From Lactobacillus xujianguonis (GTDB taxonomy: Bacteria; Bacillota; Bacilli; Lactobacillales; Lactobacillaceae), in contig NZ_ML136878.1 of NCBI RefSeq assembly GCF_004009905.1, positions 16,911 through 80,910 on the forward strand: a DNA stretch of 64,000 nucleotides, written 5' to 3'. Position 1 is the first letter of the stretch. Each line of letters begins with the position of its first letter. The position numbers were made by a program, and so were the translations under genes. The notes beneath the pieces are model-generated. The model had not been told where the DNA came from. It saw only the letters and a list, made by a program, of their open reading frames with translations, and made no database searches. Positions 35,139 through 45,198 of the stretch are shown one piece after another.

Positions 35139-35168
35139 AAAAAGAAACTCCATCAAAATGGAGTCTCT
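35139..35168 (-). terminator. Terminator of the OB-fold-like gene
   Basis: On the minus strand AGACTCCAT-TTTG-ATGGAGTTTCT is followed by a T-run, starting ten bases after the stop of the gene at 35178. Confidence 0.8.
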
Positions 35169-35177
35169 GAATATATT

Positions 35178-36092
35178 CTATTTTTGGTTAAACTTTTGCG
35201 CTAATGCCTCGAGCGGTGATAATTCCTGCTTATTAGAACCCGAAAACTGCTCATGGAACCAATCTGAAGCTAGTGCCTGCTTGATTTTCGGTTGAACGTC
35301 CTTGTCTAAGCCATATTTTTCTAAAGCCTTAGCCAACTTACTGTTAGAAATATAGCAGTATTCACTATTAGAATTAGCCTTATCTTCTTTAGCTTGTTTA
35401 CCGATTTTTACTAGTTCTTCAACCAAGTCATCATGCTTTTTAAGTAATTCAACGCCGGCTTTTTGCAACTGTGCCTGCTTTTCTTTGACCAGATTTTGTT
35501 TCTTTTCTAGCTCAGCTTTTTCTGTTTCATAATCAAGCACATCGTATTTAATATCACTCTCAAAGTCATTACCCTTGTGACATTCAATGGGTAGTGGCTT
35601 TTCTTGTTGGTCTTGCCATTTTACAAAAGCATCCATGAAGTACGGCACCAGTGGTCGACCCATTTTGTCATAGAACTTATAGTTAAGGTTCATGATCATC
35701 CCGATAATCGCAGCGTGTTCTTCAGGAATAGCTTTCGTCTCCCGTTCATTCAAAAGTTGAATCTTAGTTGGATAAGACAATTCATAATCCTTCTTGTCTT
35801 TGTTAATGAAGCCTTTGCTGTACTCTGAAACCCGACCGTTGAACTGGAGCCGATCCCCTTCTTGCAGCAAACCTAAGTCAGCAAAGCCCTTAGTCAGATT
35901 AAGCCACAAATGATCAGCAATTATTTGCGGATGCTCCGGATCATCGACCATGATCAAATTACGAACAACCATCGTTGGACTATATAATTCTCCACGCATA
36001 CTATCGTGATAACGTTTGTAGCCATATTTACCAAAGTCAGCCTGAAAAGTGTGCCGATCTTCTGAACCAATTTTTCCTAAAATCTTTCTCAT
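35178..36092 (-). CDS. Unknown protein with OB-fold-like N-terminal half, 304 aa
   Basis: I do not recognise a named family. The N-terminal ~110 residues look like an OB-fold: TMVVRNLIMVDDPEHPQIIA, then LLQEGDRLQFNGRVSEYSKG and YELSYPTKIQLL. A segment rich in K/E/Q around residues 195-235 should be a coiled coil. The C-terminus (SNSKLAKALEKYGLDKDVQP) looks like a small helical domain. No signal peptide or catalytic motif. A nucleic-acid-binding role is plausible from the OB-like part. The gene is single, with its own terminator. Confidence 0.8.
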   Translation of the reverse strand: MRKILGKIGSEDRHTFQADFGKYGYKRYHDSMRGELYSPTMVVRNLIMVDDPEHPQIIADHLWLNLTKGFADLGLLQEGDRLQFNGRVSEYSKGFINKDKKDYELSYPTKIQLLNERETKAIPEEHAAIIGMIMNLNYKFYDKMGRPLVPYFMDAFVKWQDQQEKPLPIECHKGNDFESDIKYDVLDYETEKAELEKKQNLVKEKQAQLQKAGVELLKKHDDLVEELVKIGKQAKEDKANSNSEYCYISNSKLAKALEKYGLDKDVQPKIKQALASDWFHEQFSGSNKQELSPLEALAQKFNQK

Positions 36093-36151
36093 TATCTTTC
36101 CCCACTAGTCACTTTCTAATAAATCTATTTTATCGTAATTCGAGGGCAAAG

Positions 36152-36183
36152 AAAAAGGCAGCTCATCAATTCGAACTGCCTTA
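36152..36183 (-). terminator. Terminator of the LPxTG protein gene
   Basis: On the minus strand AAGGCAG-loop-CTGCCTTTTTC follows the stop at 36190 by seven bases. Confidence 0.8.
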
Positions 36184-36189
36184 ATTATC

Positions 36190-37953
36190 TTATTTCTTCT
36201 TTTCGTCGCTACCTAAGCCCAGGAAACTCAGGAAGATTGCCAAACCACCTAAAATCGCAAGTTGGATGAAACTATCTTCATTTTCACCGGTTTGTGGTAA
36301 AGTAGCCCGATTAGTCTTCTTGACATTAGCTACTGTCATTGCAGTTGCAGCTTTGCCAGCTGGCTTTGCTGCTTTAACAGGAGCGGCTTGACCAACTTTA
36401 TGTTCCTTAACAGCTTTAGTCTTAGTTGACTGCTTAGAGTTTTGCTTTGCTGCCGTTTTAGCAGGTTGCTGGTCTTGATCGTCAGTACTTTGCGCCTTAA
36501 CGGGAGCAGCGTTATCTGGATCCTCAGCTTCAACTGGAGTACTTGGTTGCTCTGGTGTAGCTGGTTCCGGTTCAGGAGTTGGGGTTGGAACCGGCTCTGG
36601 ATCTGGTTGAGGAGTTGGCTGTGGGTGCGGATCTGGATCAGGTGTAGGAGTTGGGTCATGCTTTTCACCATTATCACTGACAATCACCTTAATCAATGCT
36701 TCTCCACTAGTGCCATCTGGATAAACTACCTTAACCAAGCCTTTGGCTGGATCGGTTTCAGTTGTCACCTTGTTTGTGACTGGTTGCGTGATCCAATCTA
36801 CAGCTGTTGAGCCTGCAGGGATGCCATCAATGTATTTAGCTGGATTATTCTTTAAATCAGTTAATGGATCATTCAATTGTACATGCAAAGTTTGTCCTTG
36901 CAAATCAACCACGTGAACGGTGGTCCCGACAGAATCACCAATTTTAGTAGTATAAACAACATCAATCATCCCTGGATATTGACCAGCCTTATTCGTGTCA
37001 ATAATGTGGGCGACATCATTACTCCAGACATGTGTCCCATATTTAATCGCTGCTTCTGAAGTTAACGCTCTAACTGCATCGGCTTCGCTTAATTTGTGAC
37101 CCTTATTAACATAAATATCTTTACCATTAATTAATGGCACTGGATATAATTCTTCAAAGATACCACCAACGTTGGATTTCATAAATTTATTTGTACCTTC
37201 GTCATCGATCTCCATGAAGAAATCATCATCAGCATCATATAAGGTACCATCACTAGCATGAGTCGGGTTAACAACGTAAACTTTAGAAGCCCATCTACCA
37301 TCTGCAGAAGTATAAGCTAAGTAGATCTTGTCATACTTCACAATTGTCCTAATTTGCTTCTTAGCGTCTTGTTCATTAGGATTTTCAATGTAAATGTAGG
37401 TATCTTTAGTTAAGCCCAACTTCTTCAATTGTTCTTCAGGCAAATCTTGCCGATTAATCCCTAGAACTTCTTTTGCTAATTTTTGATTTGGAATTGGAGT
37501 AACAGGATTCTTTCCATCATGACGCTTGACCCAATCCTTATTAATGTCCTTTTGAAAATCAGGCAAGTTCTTTTCCGTTTGAACAATGTGAGCCGCTGTT
37601 TCTTGATCAACTGGCTTCTTTTGTTTTTCAAGCTCAGCTTGGTCTGCTTGATTATCAGCCTTAGTAGTATCTTCAGCTTTAACAGCAACTGGCTTTTCTG
37701 AGTCCTGATCAACCCTCTTAGTTGAAGCTACTTCTGCTTGCTTAGAATCCGCAGCTTTCTGCTCTTCTTTTACCGCAGTTTGAGTATTCGTTTCAACCTT
37801 GGTCACTTTAACTTGGTTTGTTTCAGTTTCATCAGCTTTAACTGGTTGATTGCTACTAGTAATAAAAGTCAAGCCTAGCATCACTGAAGCTAACCCAACC
37901 GTCAACTTTCTCAAGCTAAAACGTTGTCTTGAGTTCATTTGATTATTAAACAT
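36190..37953 (-). CDS. YSIRK/LPxTG cell-wall-anchored surface protein, 587 aa
   Basis: It has a YSIRK-type signal (RFSLRKLTVGLASVMLGLTF, cleavage near VKADE), a Lys/Glu/Gln-rich helical segment (about 40-130), a folded region of about 250 residues, and a Rib-like module ending VVYPDGTSGEALIKVIV. A proline-rich wall-spanning PxP region (about 440-490) and sorting signal LPQTGENED with hydrophobic helix and GSDEKKK tail complete it. It is intact, unlike the adhesin at 17457. The PxP region gives long antisense frames that are shadows. The ligand is unknown; adhesion is the family role. Confidence 0.93.
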   Translation of the reverse strand: MFNNQMNSRQRFSLRKLTVGLASVMLGLTFITSSNQPVKADETETNQVKVTKVETNTQTAVKEEQKAADSKQAEVASTKRVDQDSEKPVAVKAEDTTKADNQADQAELEKQKKPVDQETAAHIVQTEKNLPDFQKDINKDWVKRHDGKNPVTPIPNQKLAKEVLGINRQDLPEEQLKKLGLTKDTYIYIENPNEQDAKKQIRTIVKYDKIYLAYTSADGRWASKVYVVNPTHASDGTLYDADDDFFMEIDDEGTNKFMKSNVGGIFEELYPVPLINGKDIYVNKGHKLSEADAVRALTSEAAIKYGTHVWSNDVAHIIDTNKAGQYPGMIDVVYTTKIGDSVGTTVHVVDLQGQTLHVQLNDPLTDLKNNPAKYIDGIPAGSTAVDWITQPVTNKVTTETDPAKGLVKVVYPDGTSGEALIKVIVSDNGEKHDPTPTPDPDPHPQPTPQPDPEPVPTPTPEPEPATPEQPSTPVEAEDPDNAAPVKAQSTDDQDQQPAKTAAKQNSKQSTKTKAVKEHKVGQAAPVKAAKPAGKAATAMTVANVKKTNRATLPQTGENEDSFIQLAILGGLAIFLSFLGLGSDEKKK

Positions 37954-38162
37954 AGTGATCCTCTCCGAAAGAAGACTTATTTTCTTTCTATACTTATATC
38001 ATTCTCTGTCTTGTTTTTAATAACAAAATCATCGTCATTAATTTTAACTTAAGCCTTGTATTCATCTATATTACAGGCTCTTTCAAATAACATTTAAATA
38101 GTGATCTTTTCCTCTATTTTTCGGATATTAGACTCATTATGAAAGTCCTGTAAATGACGGAC

Positions 38163-38192
38163 TAAAAAAGACTTAGGAATAAATCCTAAGTC
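38163..38192 (-). terminator. Terminator of the rhamnoside operon
   Basis: On the minus strand GACTTAGGA-TTTAT-TCCTAAGTCTTTTTT, just after the ROK kinase stop at 38207. Confidence 0.88.
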
Positions 38193-38206
38193 TCTCATCA
38201 ACTATT

Positions 38207-39118
38207 CTAATATTTGTCTTCATGATTAATCTGCAGGAGCAAATTATCTAGAGCGCCGAATAAATTGGCATCATTTTGGAAATGAGCTTTAACAATTTCT
38301 GGTTTCACTAAAGTTTCACCAATCATGGGATTACTCTTATTAACTAAGTGATCATATGCTTCATTAATCCCATTAATTAGAACTGGTTGAGCACTAATTC
38401 CACCGCCAATTGCCACTTTACCGACATCAATTACACTTTGAATATTTAAAATCAAAATTGCAATTTTTAAGCAATACTGCTGGAAAAGTTTTATCGCTGT
38501 AGGATTGCCTGGCTTAATCAGTGAAAAAGCATGCAAACCATCAATCAAATCATCATAATTATCAGCTTGATTAATCTGTTCAACTAGACCAACCGCTGAA
38601 TCACTGCCACCAACATTACCAACCATGTCTTTGGCATGTTGATAATCATGGATCATGAAACTCAATTCGCCGGCTTGGTAATGAACTCCGCGTAAAAGTC
38701 GGCCATTGACAATAATTCCGCCACCGACGGCTGTTCCAAGAGTGATGGCAATACAGTTTTGCTCATCTTTTAAACTGCCTAGCCAATTTTCAGCTAGAAC
38801 ACTGGCCTTACCATCATTGATGACCGCAACAGGCAAACGATATTCACTGCCATAACGCTTAGCAAAATCAATCCCGTCTAAAAATGGTAACGAGCCACCA
38901 AACCTGATCTTAGTTTCCTCAATTTTTCCTGGAGCACAAAATGCGATTCCTTGAACATCCGAAGCATACTTTTTTACCAATTGATCCATCTTTTGTAAAA
39001 AAGCTTGCTTATCTTGTGCTGTCGGCATTTTTTCTTTACTTAAAATATTACCAGCTTGATCAAGTAAGGCTGACTTTACATTCGTACCACCAATATCAAT
39101 CGCAAGATATTTAGTCAT
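38207..39118 (-). CDS. ROK-family sugar kinase
   Basis: The 303-residue kinase has the ATP phosphate motif AIDIGGTNVKSALLD, a sugar-site stretch ITLGTAVGGGIIVNGRLLRG with HYQAGELSFM, and GGGISAQPVLI. The CxCGxxGCxE zinc motif of canonical ROK glucokinases is absent, as in several lactobacillar ROK kinases. It overlaps the esterase gene by eight bases and closes the rhamnosidase-MFS-esterase-kinase operon, so it probably phosphorylates glucose or another hexose freed from rhamnosides. Confidence 0.9.
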   Translation of the reverse strand: MTKYLAIDIGGTNVKSALLDQAGNILSKEKMPTAQDKQAFLQKMDQLVKKYASDVQGIAFCAPGKIEETKIRFGGSLPFLDGIDFAKRYGSEYRLPVAVINDGKASVLAENWLGSLKDEQNCIAITLGTAVGGGIIVNGRLLRGVHYQAGELSFMIHDYQHAKDMVGNVGGSDSAVGLVEQINQADNYDDLIDGLHAFSLIKPGNPTAIKLFQQYCLKIAILILNIQSVIDVGKVAIGGGISAQPVLINGINEAYDHLVNKSNPMIGETLVKPEIVKAHFQNDANLFGALDNLLLQINHEDKY

Positions 39119-40004
39119 TCTTGCTCATCCCCATTTGCAAAAATTCTCCAATTTGTTTAATTGCCAAATCTGTCTCTGGCATATCAAATAAAACAAAGAC
39201 ATGGAATAAGTCTTGCCAAACATGCCATTGCACATCAACACCGGCTTTTTCACATAAACTATTTAAAATCGCCGAGCTATCATACTTAACTTCTTCACTT
39301 CCGCAATTGATTAACAAAGGAGGAAATCCTCGATAATCGCCATAAATTGGTGAAATCAAAGGATCTTTTTTAGCTGGTTCATCAAAATAAGGTACTGGAT
39401 CGGTTGCGCCAACTAACATTGGGTCTCTCTCATTGCGTAAGTATTCTGAAGCGGCTGTATTCAGTTGATTAATAACCGGTGAAAAAACAGCAATGCGATC
39501 TGGCAAAATTTGCTGTTCATCTTTTAATTGCAAAGTTAAAGTTAAAGCAAGCGTTGCACCAGCTGATTCACCAAATACTACTACATGATCATATTTATCA
39601 CGCAAATATTTGTAAGCTCGTAAGATGTCGTTTTGGGCATCGGGATGTCGTCCTTCAGGATATTGAGTATAATCACAAGCGAAGACATCCATGTCTGCTG
39701 CTTTACCTAATTTAACTGCCAGTTTTCTCCGAGAATAAAGCGTCCCAGTTGCATAAGCTCCACCATGCAAAAATAATAGCACTGTCTTTGTTGGAGTCTG
39801 ATCTTTACGACCATAAAATTCACCTTTGACGCCATTTTGATCAATGGTTTTCAATTCAATTTCATCTGGCAAATCCCACTTATTGCCTTCATCGCCACCT
39901 TTTCTAGCAGCTAAGGCAATTTCTGGAGTTAATGGTTTATCTTGATCTGGCTTAATATATTTTCTTGAAAAAGCAATCGCTTCTTGTGCTTCTTTACTTA
40001 GCAT
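39111..40004 (-). CDS. Alpha/beta hydrolase, hormone-sensitive-lipase type esterase
   Basis: The 297-residue cytoplasmic hydrolase shows the HSL oxyanion motif FLHGGAYATG, the nucleophile elbow VFGESAGATLAL, and later D and H candidates (RDPMLVGATDP; WHVWQDLFHVFVLF). No signal peptide. It sits between the MFS transporter and ROK kinase in the rhamnoside operon, 11 bases after the transporter gene. It could remove acyl groups from imported acylated glycosides. The substrate is inferred only from context. Confidence 0.9.
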   Translation of the reverse strand: MLSKEAQEAIAFSRKYIKPDQDKPLTPEIALAARKGGDEGNKWDLPDEIELKTIDQNGVKGEFYGRKDQTPTKTVLLFLHGGAYATGTLYSRRKLAVKLGKAADMDVFACDYTQYPEGRHPDAQNDILRAYKYLRDKYDHVVVFGESAGATLALTLTLQLKDEQQILPDRIAVFSPVINQLNTAASEYLRNERDPMLVGATDPVPYFDEPAKKDPLISPIYGDYRGFPPLLINCGSEEVKYDSSAILNSLCEKAGVDVQWHVWQDLFHVFVLFDMPETDLAIKQIGEFLQMGMSKND

Positions 40005-40015
40005 TTATTTTCTCC

Positions 40016-41212
40016 TTATTTCTTTGCTTGATACATTAACTTTTCGTAATTAAATCCAATCACAAGAACAAAGATCAACAATAAAGCAAAGATGATCGTT
40101 CCGCAAACAAAAGTGAAGTGAGAACTAGAATCGTGGAAAATCTTAGCTAAAAGTTGAGCAGTATATGGAGCAAGCAAAGTTCCCACATTAGCAGTTGTCA
40201 TTACGACTGAAGTTGAAAATGGTACTTGAGCTGGTGAAGTAAACATTCCGACACAAGACATCGTAGAAACCATGGTCATTGAAACAGCAATCCCTACTAA
40301 AACAACGCCAACACCACTTAAAACCAGTGATTTAGAAACTGTAAAAATAAAGAACCCAATCAAACCAGCCGCAATTGAAATAGTTAAAGAGAATCTCTTC
40401 CATGCTTGTGGCATTGCCATAAAGATAAAACCACCAGCAGCCATCGCAAAGGACATAATTCCAAGTAAGGTACTTGCACTTTGAGCATTACCATAACCTT
40501 GTTCAATAACTAATGATGCAAACTTAATTGAAACAAAGGCAAAAGTAGTGTTAAAGAAGAAAATGAAAATTGCTAAAGCCCAAATCTTGCCATCAACTTT
40601 CTTACTTCCTTTGACATCAACATCATCAACATTTCCAGCTTGTTCAATCTTCAAAGTATGAGGAATAAAGGCTGCAAACATTAGTAACACTGGCAAAGCA
40701 ATTGCATTAACCCAGTAAGCTTGATGCCAACCATTGGTTAATAATAATCCTGCAAAGAAAGTCATTAAAAACATGCCCAAGCCTTGGACTACACTTGACC
40801 AGCCAAGTAATTGCTGTTGCTCCTTACCTTGGTATAAAGCAATAATCAATGATTGAGAATATGAAGCAAGCAATCCAGTACCAACACCGATCCCAATTCT
40901 TGAGGCAAAAATCAATGGGAAATTGTTAGTAAGTGCTGGAATCACACCAGATACTAAGATGATAATTAACCCTAAGAGGATATCTTTCTTAATTCCAATC
41001 TTATCAGCCACTAAATTACTTAATGGTGTAAAAAGAATAATTCCCAAAGATGAAACAGTCATTGTCAATTCAACTGTTGTTGGATCAACTGATGGAAATG
41101 ACTTAATCATTAAAGGAACAGTGGCTGCCGTTGCACCAGCGGAAACAACAAAAATGTTTAATAATAGAATAGACAGTTTAGTCCAAATGTTATCGACTTT
41201 ACTCTTACTCAT
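40016..41212 (-). CDS. Major facilitator transporter, probably for a rhamnoside
   Basis: The 398-residue protein has 12 hydrophobic segments with MFS loops LSNLVADKIGIKKDILLGL and RIGIGVGTGLLASYSQSLI. Its start overlaps the end of the rhamnosidase gene by ATGA, so it is translationally coupled to it. The natural inference is uptake of rhamnosides or rhamnose-containing oligosaccharides cleaved inside the cell. The pattern resembles DHA-type and sugar-type MFS about equally. Confidence 0.87.
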   Translation of the reverse strand: MSKSKVDNIWTKLSILLLNIFVVSAGATAATVPLMIKSFPSVDPTTVELTMTVSSLGIILFTPLSNLVADKIGIKKDILLGLIIILVSGVIPALTNNFPLIFASRIGIGVGTGLLASYSQSLIIALYQGKEQQQLLGWSSVVQGLGMFLMTFFAGLLLTNGWHQAYWVNAIALPVLLMFAAFIPHTLKIEQAGNVDDVDVKGSKKVDGKIWALAIFIFFFNTTFAFVSIKFASLVIEQGYGNAQSASTLLGIMSFAMAAGGFIFMAMPQAWKRFSLTISIAAGLIGFFIFTVSKSLVLSGVGVVLVGIAVSMTMVSTMSCVGMFTSPAQVPFSTSVVMTTANVGTLLAPYTAQLLAKIFHDSSSHFTFVCGTIIFALLLIFVLVIGFNYEKLMYQAKK

Positions 41213-43971
41213 TTTTCTTCTCCTTGTAATGCGCTCTTTCTAAATAATTGATTTATCTTTTCAATATCTGCTTGAGCAAATGGCTTAAAGCCAATTCCTC
41301 GCATTTCTCGACTTAACTGAAGTAGTGAATATTTTCCAAAATGTTCCATGTTACCAGGCATTGCTAGAAAGCCCCAAAATGGAACTAATTTACTAAGTTC
41401 ATCAGTTAACTGTTTTTGATCTTGATATTCATTCAATGGAGTATGGATATCATAGGCCGCAACAATTGGTTCTTTAACTTCTACATCTAATTCATAAGAA
41501 CCACTTGTAAAGGTTGTACTTGCTAATTCTTGTTCAAGTTCTGGTAATTCCAGTTTCAGCTGACTACCATACGAAACTTCAAACTTCAGATGAATTTTCT
41601 TTTGCGAGATAATTTGCCAAGAAACTTTAACAAGTCCTGTAGGTAAAGCAAGCTGACCACTAATTTTCTTTAACTTAGCTGTCAACATTGGCTTAAAGAT
41701 TACATTATTGCCATCTTGTTTTAACCCGAGCAAATCTTCATAAGCCCAAGCCATAACAGCTCCACTTGAATAGTGATTCAACGAATTCATCCCGTTTTGA
41801 GCTGTATGACCATCTTCATCAACTGAATTCCATCTTTCCCAAATAGTAGTTGCTCCATGTTTAACTTCATAAAGCCAACTTGGAAAATCAGTGTTTAAGA
41901 ACAGTCTTAACGCCAAGTTTTCCTGACCATTAGCAGTTAATGCTGGTAAAAGCAATGGTGTTCCGACAAAGCCAGTATTCAAGTGATTTTGATTAACTTC
42001 AATCTTTTCTACTAGTTTTCTAACTAATAGTTCTTTACCATTCTTTGGATATAAACCAAATGTTAAGCACAGAGCTAAACCAGTTTGAGTATCAGCAATT
42101 GATAAACCATCTTTAGTAAAGAAGTGTTCAATGAAGGCTTGTTTAATTAATTTAGCTAATTGACTGTAGTATTGCTCTTCATGCTTCATCTTTAAGACAT
42201 TCGCGGCTTGACTAACCAACTTAGAGGAGTAGTAGTAATAAGCGCTAGCAATTAGATCATCTGGAGTTTTGCCTTTTAGCTTCATAATATCTTCGGTATC
42301 TAAGGCTAACCAATCTCCTAGTTGATCATCACCAAGCCAAAGGTATTCTTGACCGTGATCAACTGCTCGATCATGAATCCAATCAATCCAAGACATCATA
42401 GCGCCAATATTCTGACGTAATATTGCTTTATCGCCTGTTCGTTTATAAGCAACCCAAGGAATGATTGTCGATACATCGCTCCCAACCGCTTTACCACCAT
42501 CTTCAGTATCTACTGCAGGCACGTATAACGGTACAAAACCATTATTTTTACTTTGTTCTACTGCAACATCATAACTATATTTTTTAAAGAATTGGTAAGT
42601 TGCCATGTTGTAACTAGCAGTTTTCGCAAAAATTGCTGCATCCCCAGTCCAGCCAAGACGTTCGTCTCTTTGCGGACAATCAGTAGGAATATCAACAAAA
42701 TTAGACTTTTGACCCCATTTCACATTTTCAAATAACCGATTAACCATTGAATTATCAGTTTTAATTTGGCCAGTTTCACGCATTTCTGAATAAAGAGCTA
42801 CCGCTCTAAAATCTGCAGGGCTAATTGCTGTTGAAAAATCACTCAGCTTAACATATCTAAAGCCAAAGTAGGTAAAATGTGGTCGTACCCACTTTTCACG
42901 TCCATCACTAACATATGTGAATTGTGCCCGAGCTGACCGCAAGTTATCGCGATAAAATTCACCATCTTGCATGATTTCCCCGAATTCGATTGATACTTTT
43001 TCGCCTTGAGGAACAATATTCTTAAATTCAAGCCAGCCTGCCATATTCTGGCCAAAGTCTAAAACTGTTGATCCACTTGGAGTCTGAATTACCTTTTTGA
43101 CAGGAAATTCTTCATGACGCTTAATCGGTAAACTTTGACGATCAACTAAATGTCTAGTTGGACTAGAAACAATAACTGCCTTTCCCAGATCAGTTAAAGG
43201 ACGATTATCATCTAGGTCTTCCCCATAATAAATTCCTGAATGAGTAACTGGTGAAGTTGAAACTTCCCAGCTGTCATCAGTAGCTAATGCTACTTGATCA
43301 TTAATTCGTAATTCAGCTAAAGCTAACAGCTGATCACCATAGTTATTAGCTTGACCACCATGCGTCTTCAAGCCTAACTTACCGCGATACCAACCATCAG
43401 CTAACATAATGGATAGTTCATGTTCACCATCTTCATGTAAATACTTTGTTACATCATAAGTTTCAAGTTGAAGATCGTAGTTATAATCAGTAAAACCTGG
43501 AGTTAAAAATTCATCCCCTACCTTTTGACCATCAATATAGGCTTCGAATAAACCTAACCCAGTAAGATATAATCGGGCTTGATTAACCTCTTTAACAGTA
43601 AATTTTTGATGAAGAATAATGGAATGCAAATCTTTATGTTGTGTTCCAATCCATTTTCCTTGAAGAGATTGACCCATTTGACCAGTTTCAAAGTAAGTTG
43701 TAGTTGAAGCAACTTCATCATCATCTTTAACGCTCATTTTTACTTCATAACGAGTACGTGGACTTAACTCTAAAGCAAAATCGTAAATTAAGTTATCTGC
43801 CTCTTCCCATGGCTTTCTAATGACTTCATGACCATTAGCAGTAATAGTCAATTGTCTTTGTAATTTACGGGTAACTGGCTGATCTAAAAATCCTACCAAA
43901 TGCAGGTGATTTTCTAGATTAAATCCAATTGGCCGATCCATATGATTAACTTCAATGCGAACTAATTTCAT
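41209..43971 (-). CDS. Alpha-L-rhamnosidase (GH78)
   Basis: The 920-residue enzyme follows the GH78 layout: N-terminal beta domains including a Bac_rhamnosid_N region (LTGLGLFEAYIDGQKVGDEF, DGWYRGKLG), then the (alpha/alpha)6 barrel with VDIPTDCPQRDERLGWTGDA, the key acidic motif, then HGATTIWERWNSVDEDG and NSLNHYSSGAVMAW. No signal peptide, so the enzyme is intracellular. It is the first gene of a four-gene operon divergent from an AraC regulator, with a CRE in the gap. Likely substrates are plant flavonoid or terpenyl rhamnosides. Confidence 0.95.
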   Translation of the reverse strand: MKLVRIEVNHMDRPIGFNLENHLHLVGFLDQPVTRKLQRQLTITANGHEVIRKPWEEADNLIYDFALELSPRTRYEVKMSVKDDDEVASTTTYFETGQMGQSLQGKWIGTQHKDLHSIILHQKFTVKEVNQARLYLTGLGLFEAYIDGQKVGDEFLTPGFTDYNYDLQLETYDVTKYLHEDGEHELSIMLADGWYRGKLGLKTHGGQANNYGDQLLALAELRINDQVALATDDSWEVSTSPVTHSGIYYGEDLDDNRPLTDLGKAVIVSSPTRHLVDRQSLPIKRHEEFPVKKVIQTPSGSTVLDFGQNMAGWLEFKNIVPQGEKVSIEFGEIMQDGEFYRDNLRSARAQFTYVSDGREKWVRPHFTYFGFRYVKLSDFSTAISPADFRAVALYSEMRETGQIKTDNSMVNRLFENVKWGQKSNFVDIPTDCPQRDERLGWTGDAAIFAKTASYNMATYQFFKKYSYDVAVEQSKNNGFVPLYVPAVDTEDGGKAVGSDVSTIIPWVAYKRTGDKAILRQNIGAMMSWIDWIHDRAVDHGQEYLWLGDDQLGDWLALDTEDIMKLKGKTPDDLIASAYYYYSSKLVSQAANVLKMKHEEQYYSQLAKLIKQAFIEHFFTKDGLSIADTQTGLALCLTFGLYPKNGKELLVRKLVEKIEVNQNHLNTGFVGTPLLLPALTANGQENLALRLFLNTDFPSWLYEVKHGATTIWERWNSVDEDGHTAQNGMNSLNHYSSGAVMAWAYEDLLGLKQDGNNVIFKPMLTAKLKKISGQLALPTGLVKVSWQIISQKKIHLKFEVSYGSQLKLELPELEQELASTTFTSGSYELDVEVKEPIVAAYDIHTPLNEYQDQKQLTDELSKLVPFWGFLAMPGNMEHFGKYSLLQLSREMRGIGFKPFAQADIEKINQLFRKSALQGEEK

Positions 43972-43996
43972 TTGGTTCTCCTCCGGTTCACTTTTC

Positions 43997-44011
43997 TGTT
44001 ACCGCTTACAT
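43997..44011 (-). promoter_or_regulatory. CRE between rhamnosidase operon and araC-type gene
   Basis: The minus strand reads ATGTAAGCGGTAACA, one mismatch from the CRE consensus, 26-40 bases before the rhamnosidase start. Confidence 0.65.
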
Positions 44012-44095
44012 TTATTATTATGCTATATTAGAGAGAGTGAGCATTCTTATTTCTGCTCCTTTTTAACAAATTCTGCTATAAAAGAGGAAAAAATA

Positions 44096-45181
44096 ATGCA
44101 ACTAGAACAATTACTACAGAAATTTCATGATGGCACTGACCTAAATCTCTATGTCTTTGACCAAGAAAATAAGCTAGTAGAGCAATTTACTACTCCACTA
44201 GCTCCTAGTTTTAATGCACAAACTCTAACTCAAATTAAGCAAAATAATGAGAAAATTGCACTCTACTTAATGACCAATCATAGTAGTTTAGGAATTATCA
44301 ACTACGACAGATTTAAGATTGTCGGATGGAACACTAACTTTACGATCACGGGTAAGGGAAACTATGCCCGAAAGGCGCCATTACTCGGTTATCAGCAATT
44401 TTCAAGTTTAATTAGTTTATTGTATTTCACGCTCTTTCAAACTTGGCCCGAACTACCTAAAGCACAAAAAATGATCACTACCGGAGCTAATATTCCAGTA
44501 AAAGAAAACTCTGCCCCTTCTTATGAAGGTTACTTGGCTGAACGAGAATTAATGGATGCGGTTATGAAAGGGAATTTAACACTCTTTAATAAACGATTCC
44601 GTTCCTTTATCCAACATGGTAATTTTGGTAGTTTTAACCAAAATGAATTACGTAGTGAAAAAGATCTAGCCATTTCAGCTACTACTCTTTATACCAGAGC
44701 AGCTATTCAAGGTGGCTTACCAGTCTCTGAAGCTTATAATTTAAGTGATCAAATCATCAAACAAATCGAACAAGATTTAACAATTCCCAATTATTATGAA
44801 TACACGCGGTCGATCGGCGAAATCTTTATCAATCATGTTTACCGGACTAAACGCAAGAATTTAACTTCTGTAATCTACAAAGCACAAGAATTCATCGTTG
44901 CTAATTATGCAAGCATTCACAACGTCGATGAAATTGCTGAGCATTTAAAGATCAGTACCTCTTATTTGCAACACTTATTCAAAAAAGAAACAGGTAAATC
45001 TTTAATTCAATTTATTAACGAAGAAAAAATCAACCAAGCTAAACATGAGCTGATCTTTTCTAACAAAACAGTTGAAGAAATCGCTTATGACTTGGGTTAC
45101 AGAAATCAAAGTCAATTATCAACAAATTTTAAAAAGTTAACTAAGATGACACCCATTGCTTTTCGCAAGCAATACAAATAG
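44096..45181 (+). CDS. AraC-family transcriptional regulator of the rhamnoside operon
   Basis: The 361-residue protein has an effector domain of about 250 residues and a C-terminal double HTH (NVDEIAEHLKISTSYLQHLF ... TVEEIAYDLGYRNQSQLSTN and FKKLTKMTPIAFRKQY). ATG 44096 follows AAGAGGAAA and is chosen; the frame is open upstream to 43955, into the rhamnosidase start, but without an SD. Divergence from the rhamnosidase operon suggests it is its activator. Confidence 0.92.
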   Translation: MQLEQLLQKFHDGTDLNLYVFDQENKLVEQFTTPLAPSFNAQTLTQIKQNNEKIALYLMTNHSSLGIINYDRFKIVGWNTNFTITGKGNYARKAPLLGYQQFSSLISLLYFTLFQTWPELPKAQKMITTGANIPVKENSAPSYEGYLAERELMDAVMKGNLTLFNKRFRSFIQHGNFGSFNQNELRSEKDLAISATTLYTRAAIQGGLPVSEAYNLSDQIIKQIEQDLTIPNYYEYTRSIGEIFINHVYRTKRKNLTSVIYKAQEFIVANYASIHNVDEIAEHLKISTSYLQHLFKKETGKSLIQFINEEKINQAKHELIFSNKTVEEIAYDLGYRNQSQLSTNFKKLTKMTPIAFRKQYK

Positions 45182-45198
45182 TTTTTGAAAGGATAGAA

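Noticed and set aside
36442..36810. Trp/Ser-rich antisense frame and repeated 18-base-like pattern over the PxP region
   Set aside because: It is produced by the proline-repeat codons of the LPxTG protein; the pattern is neither a CRISPR array nor a gene.
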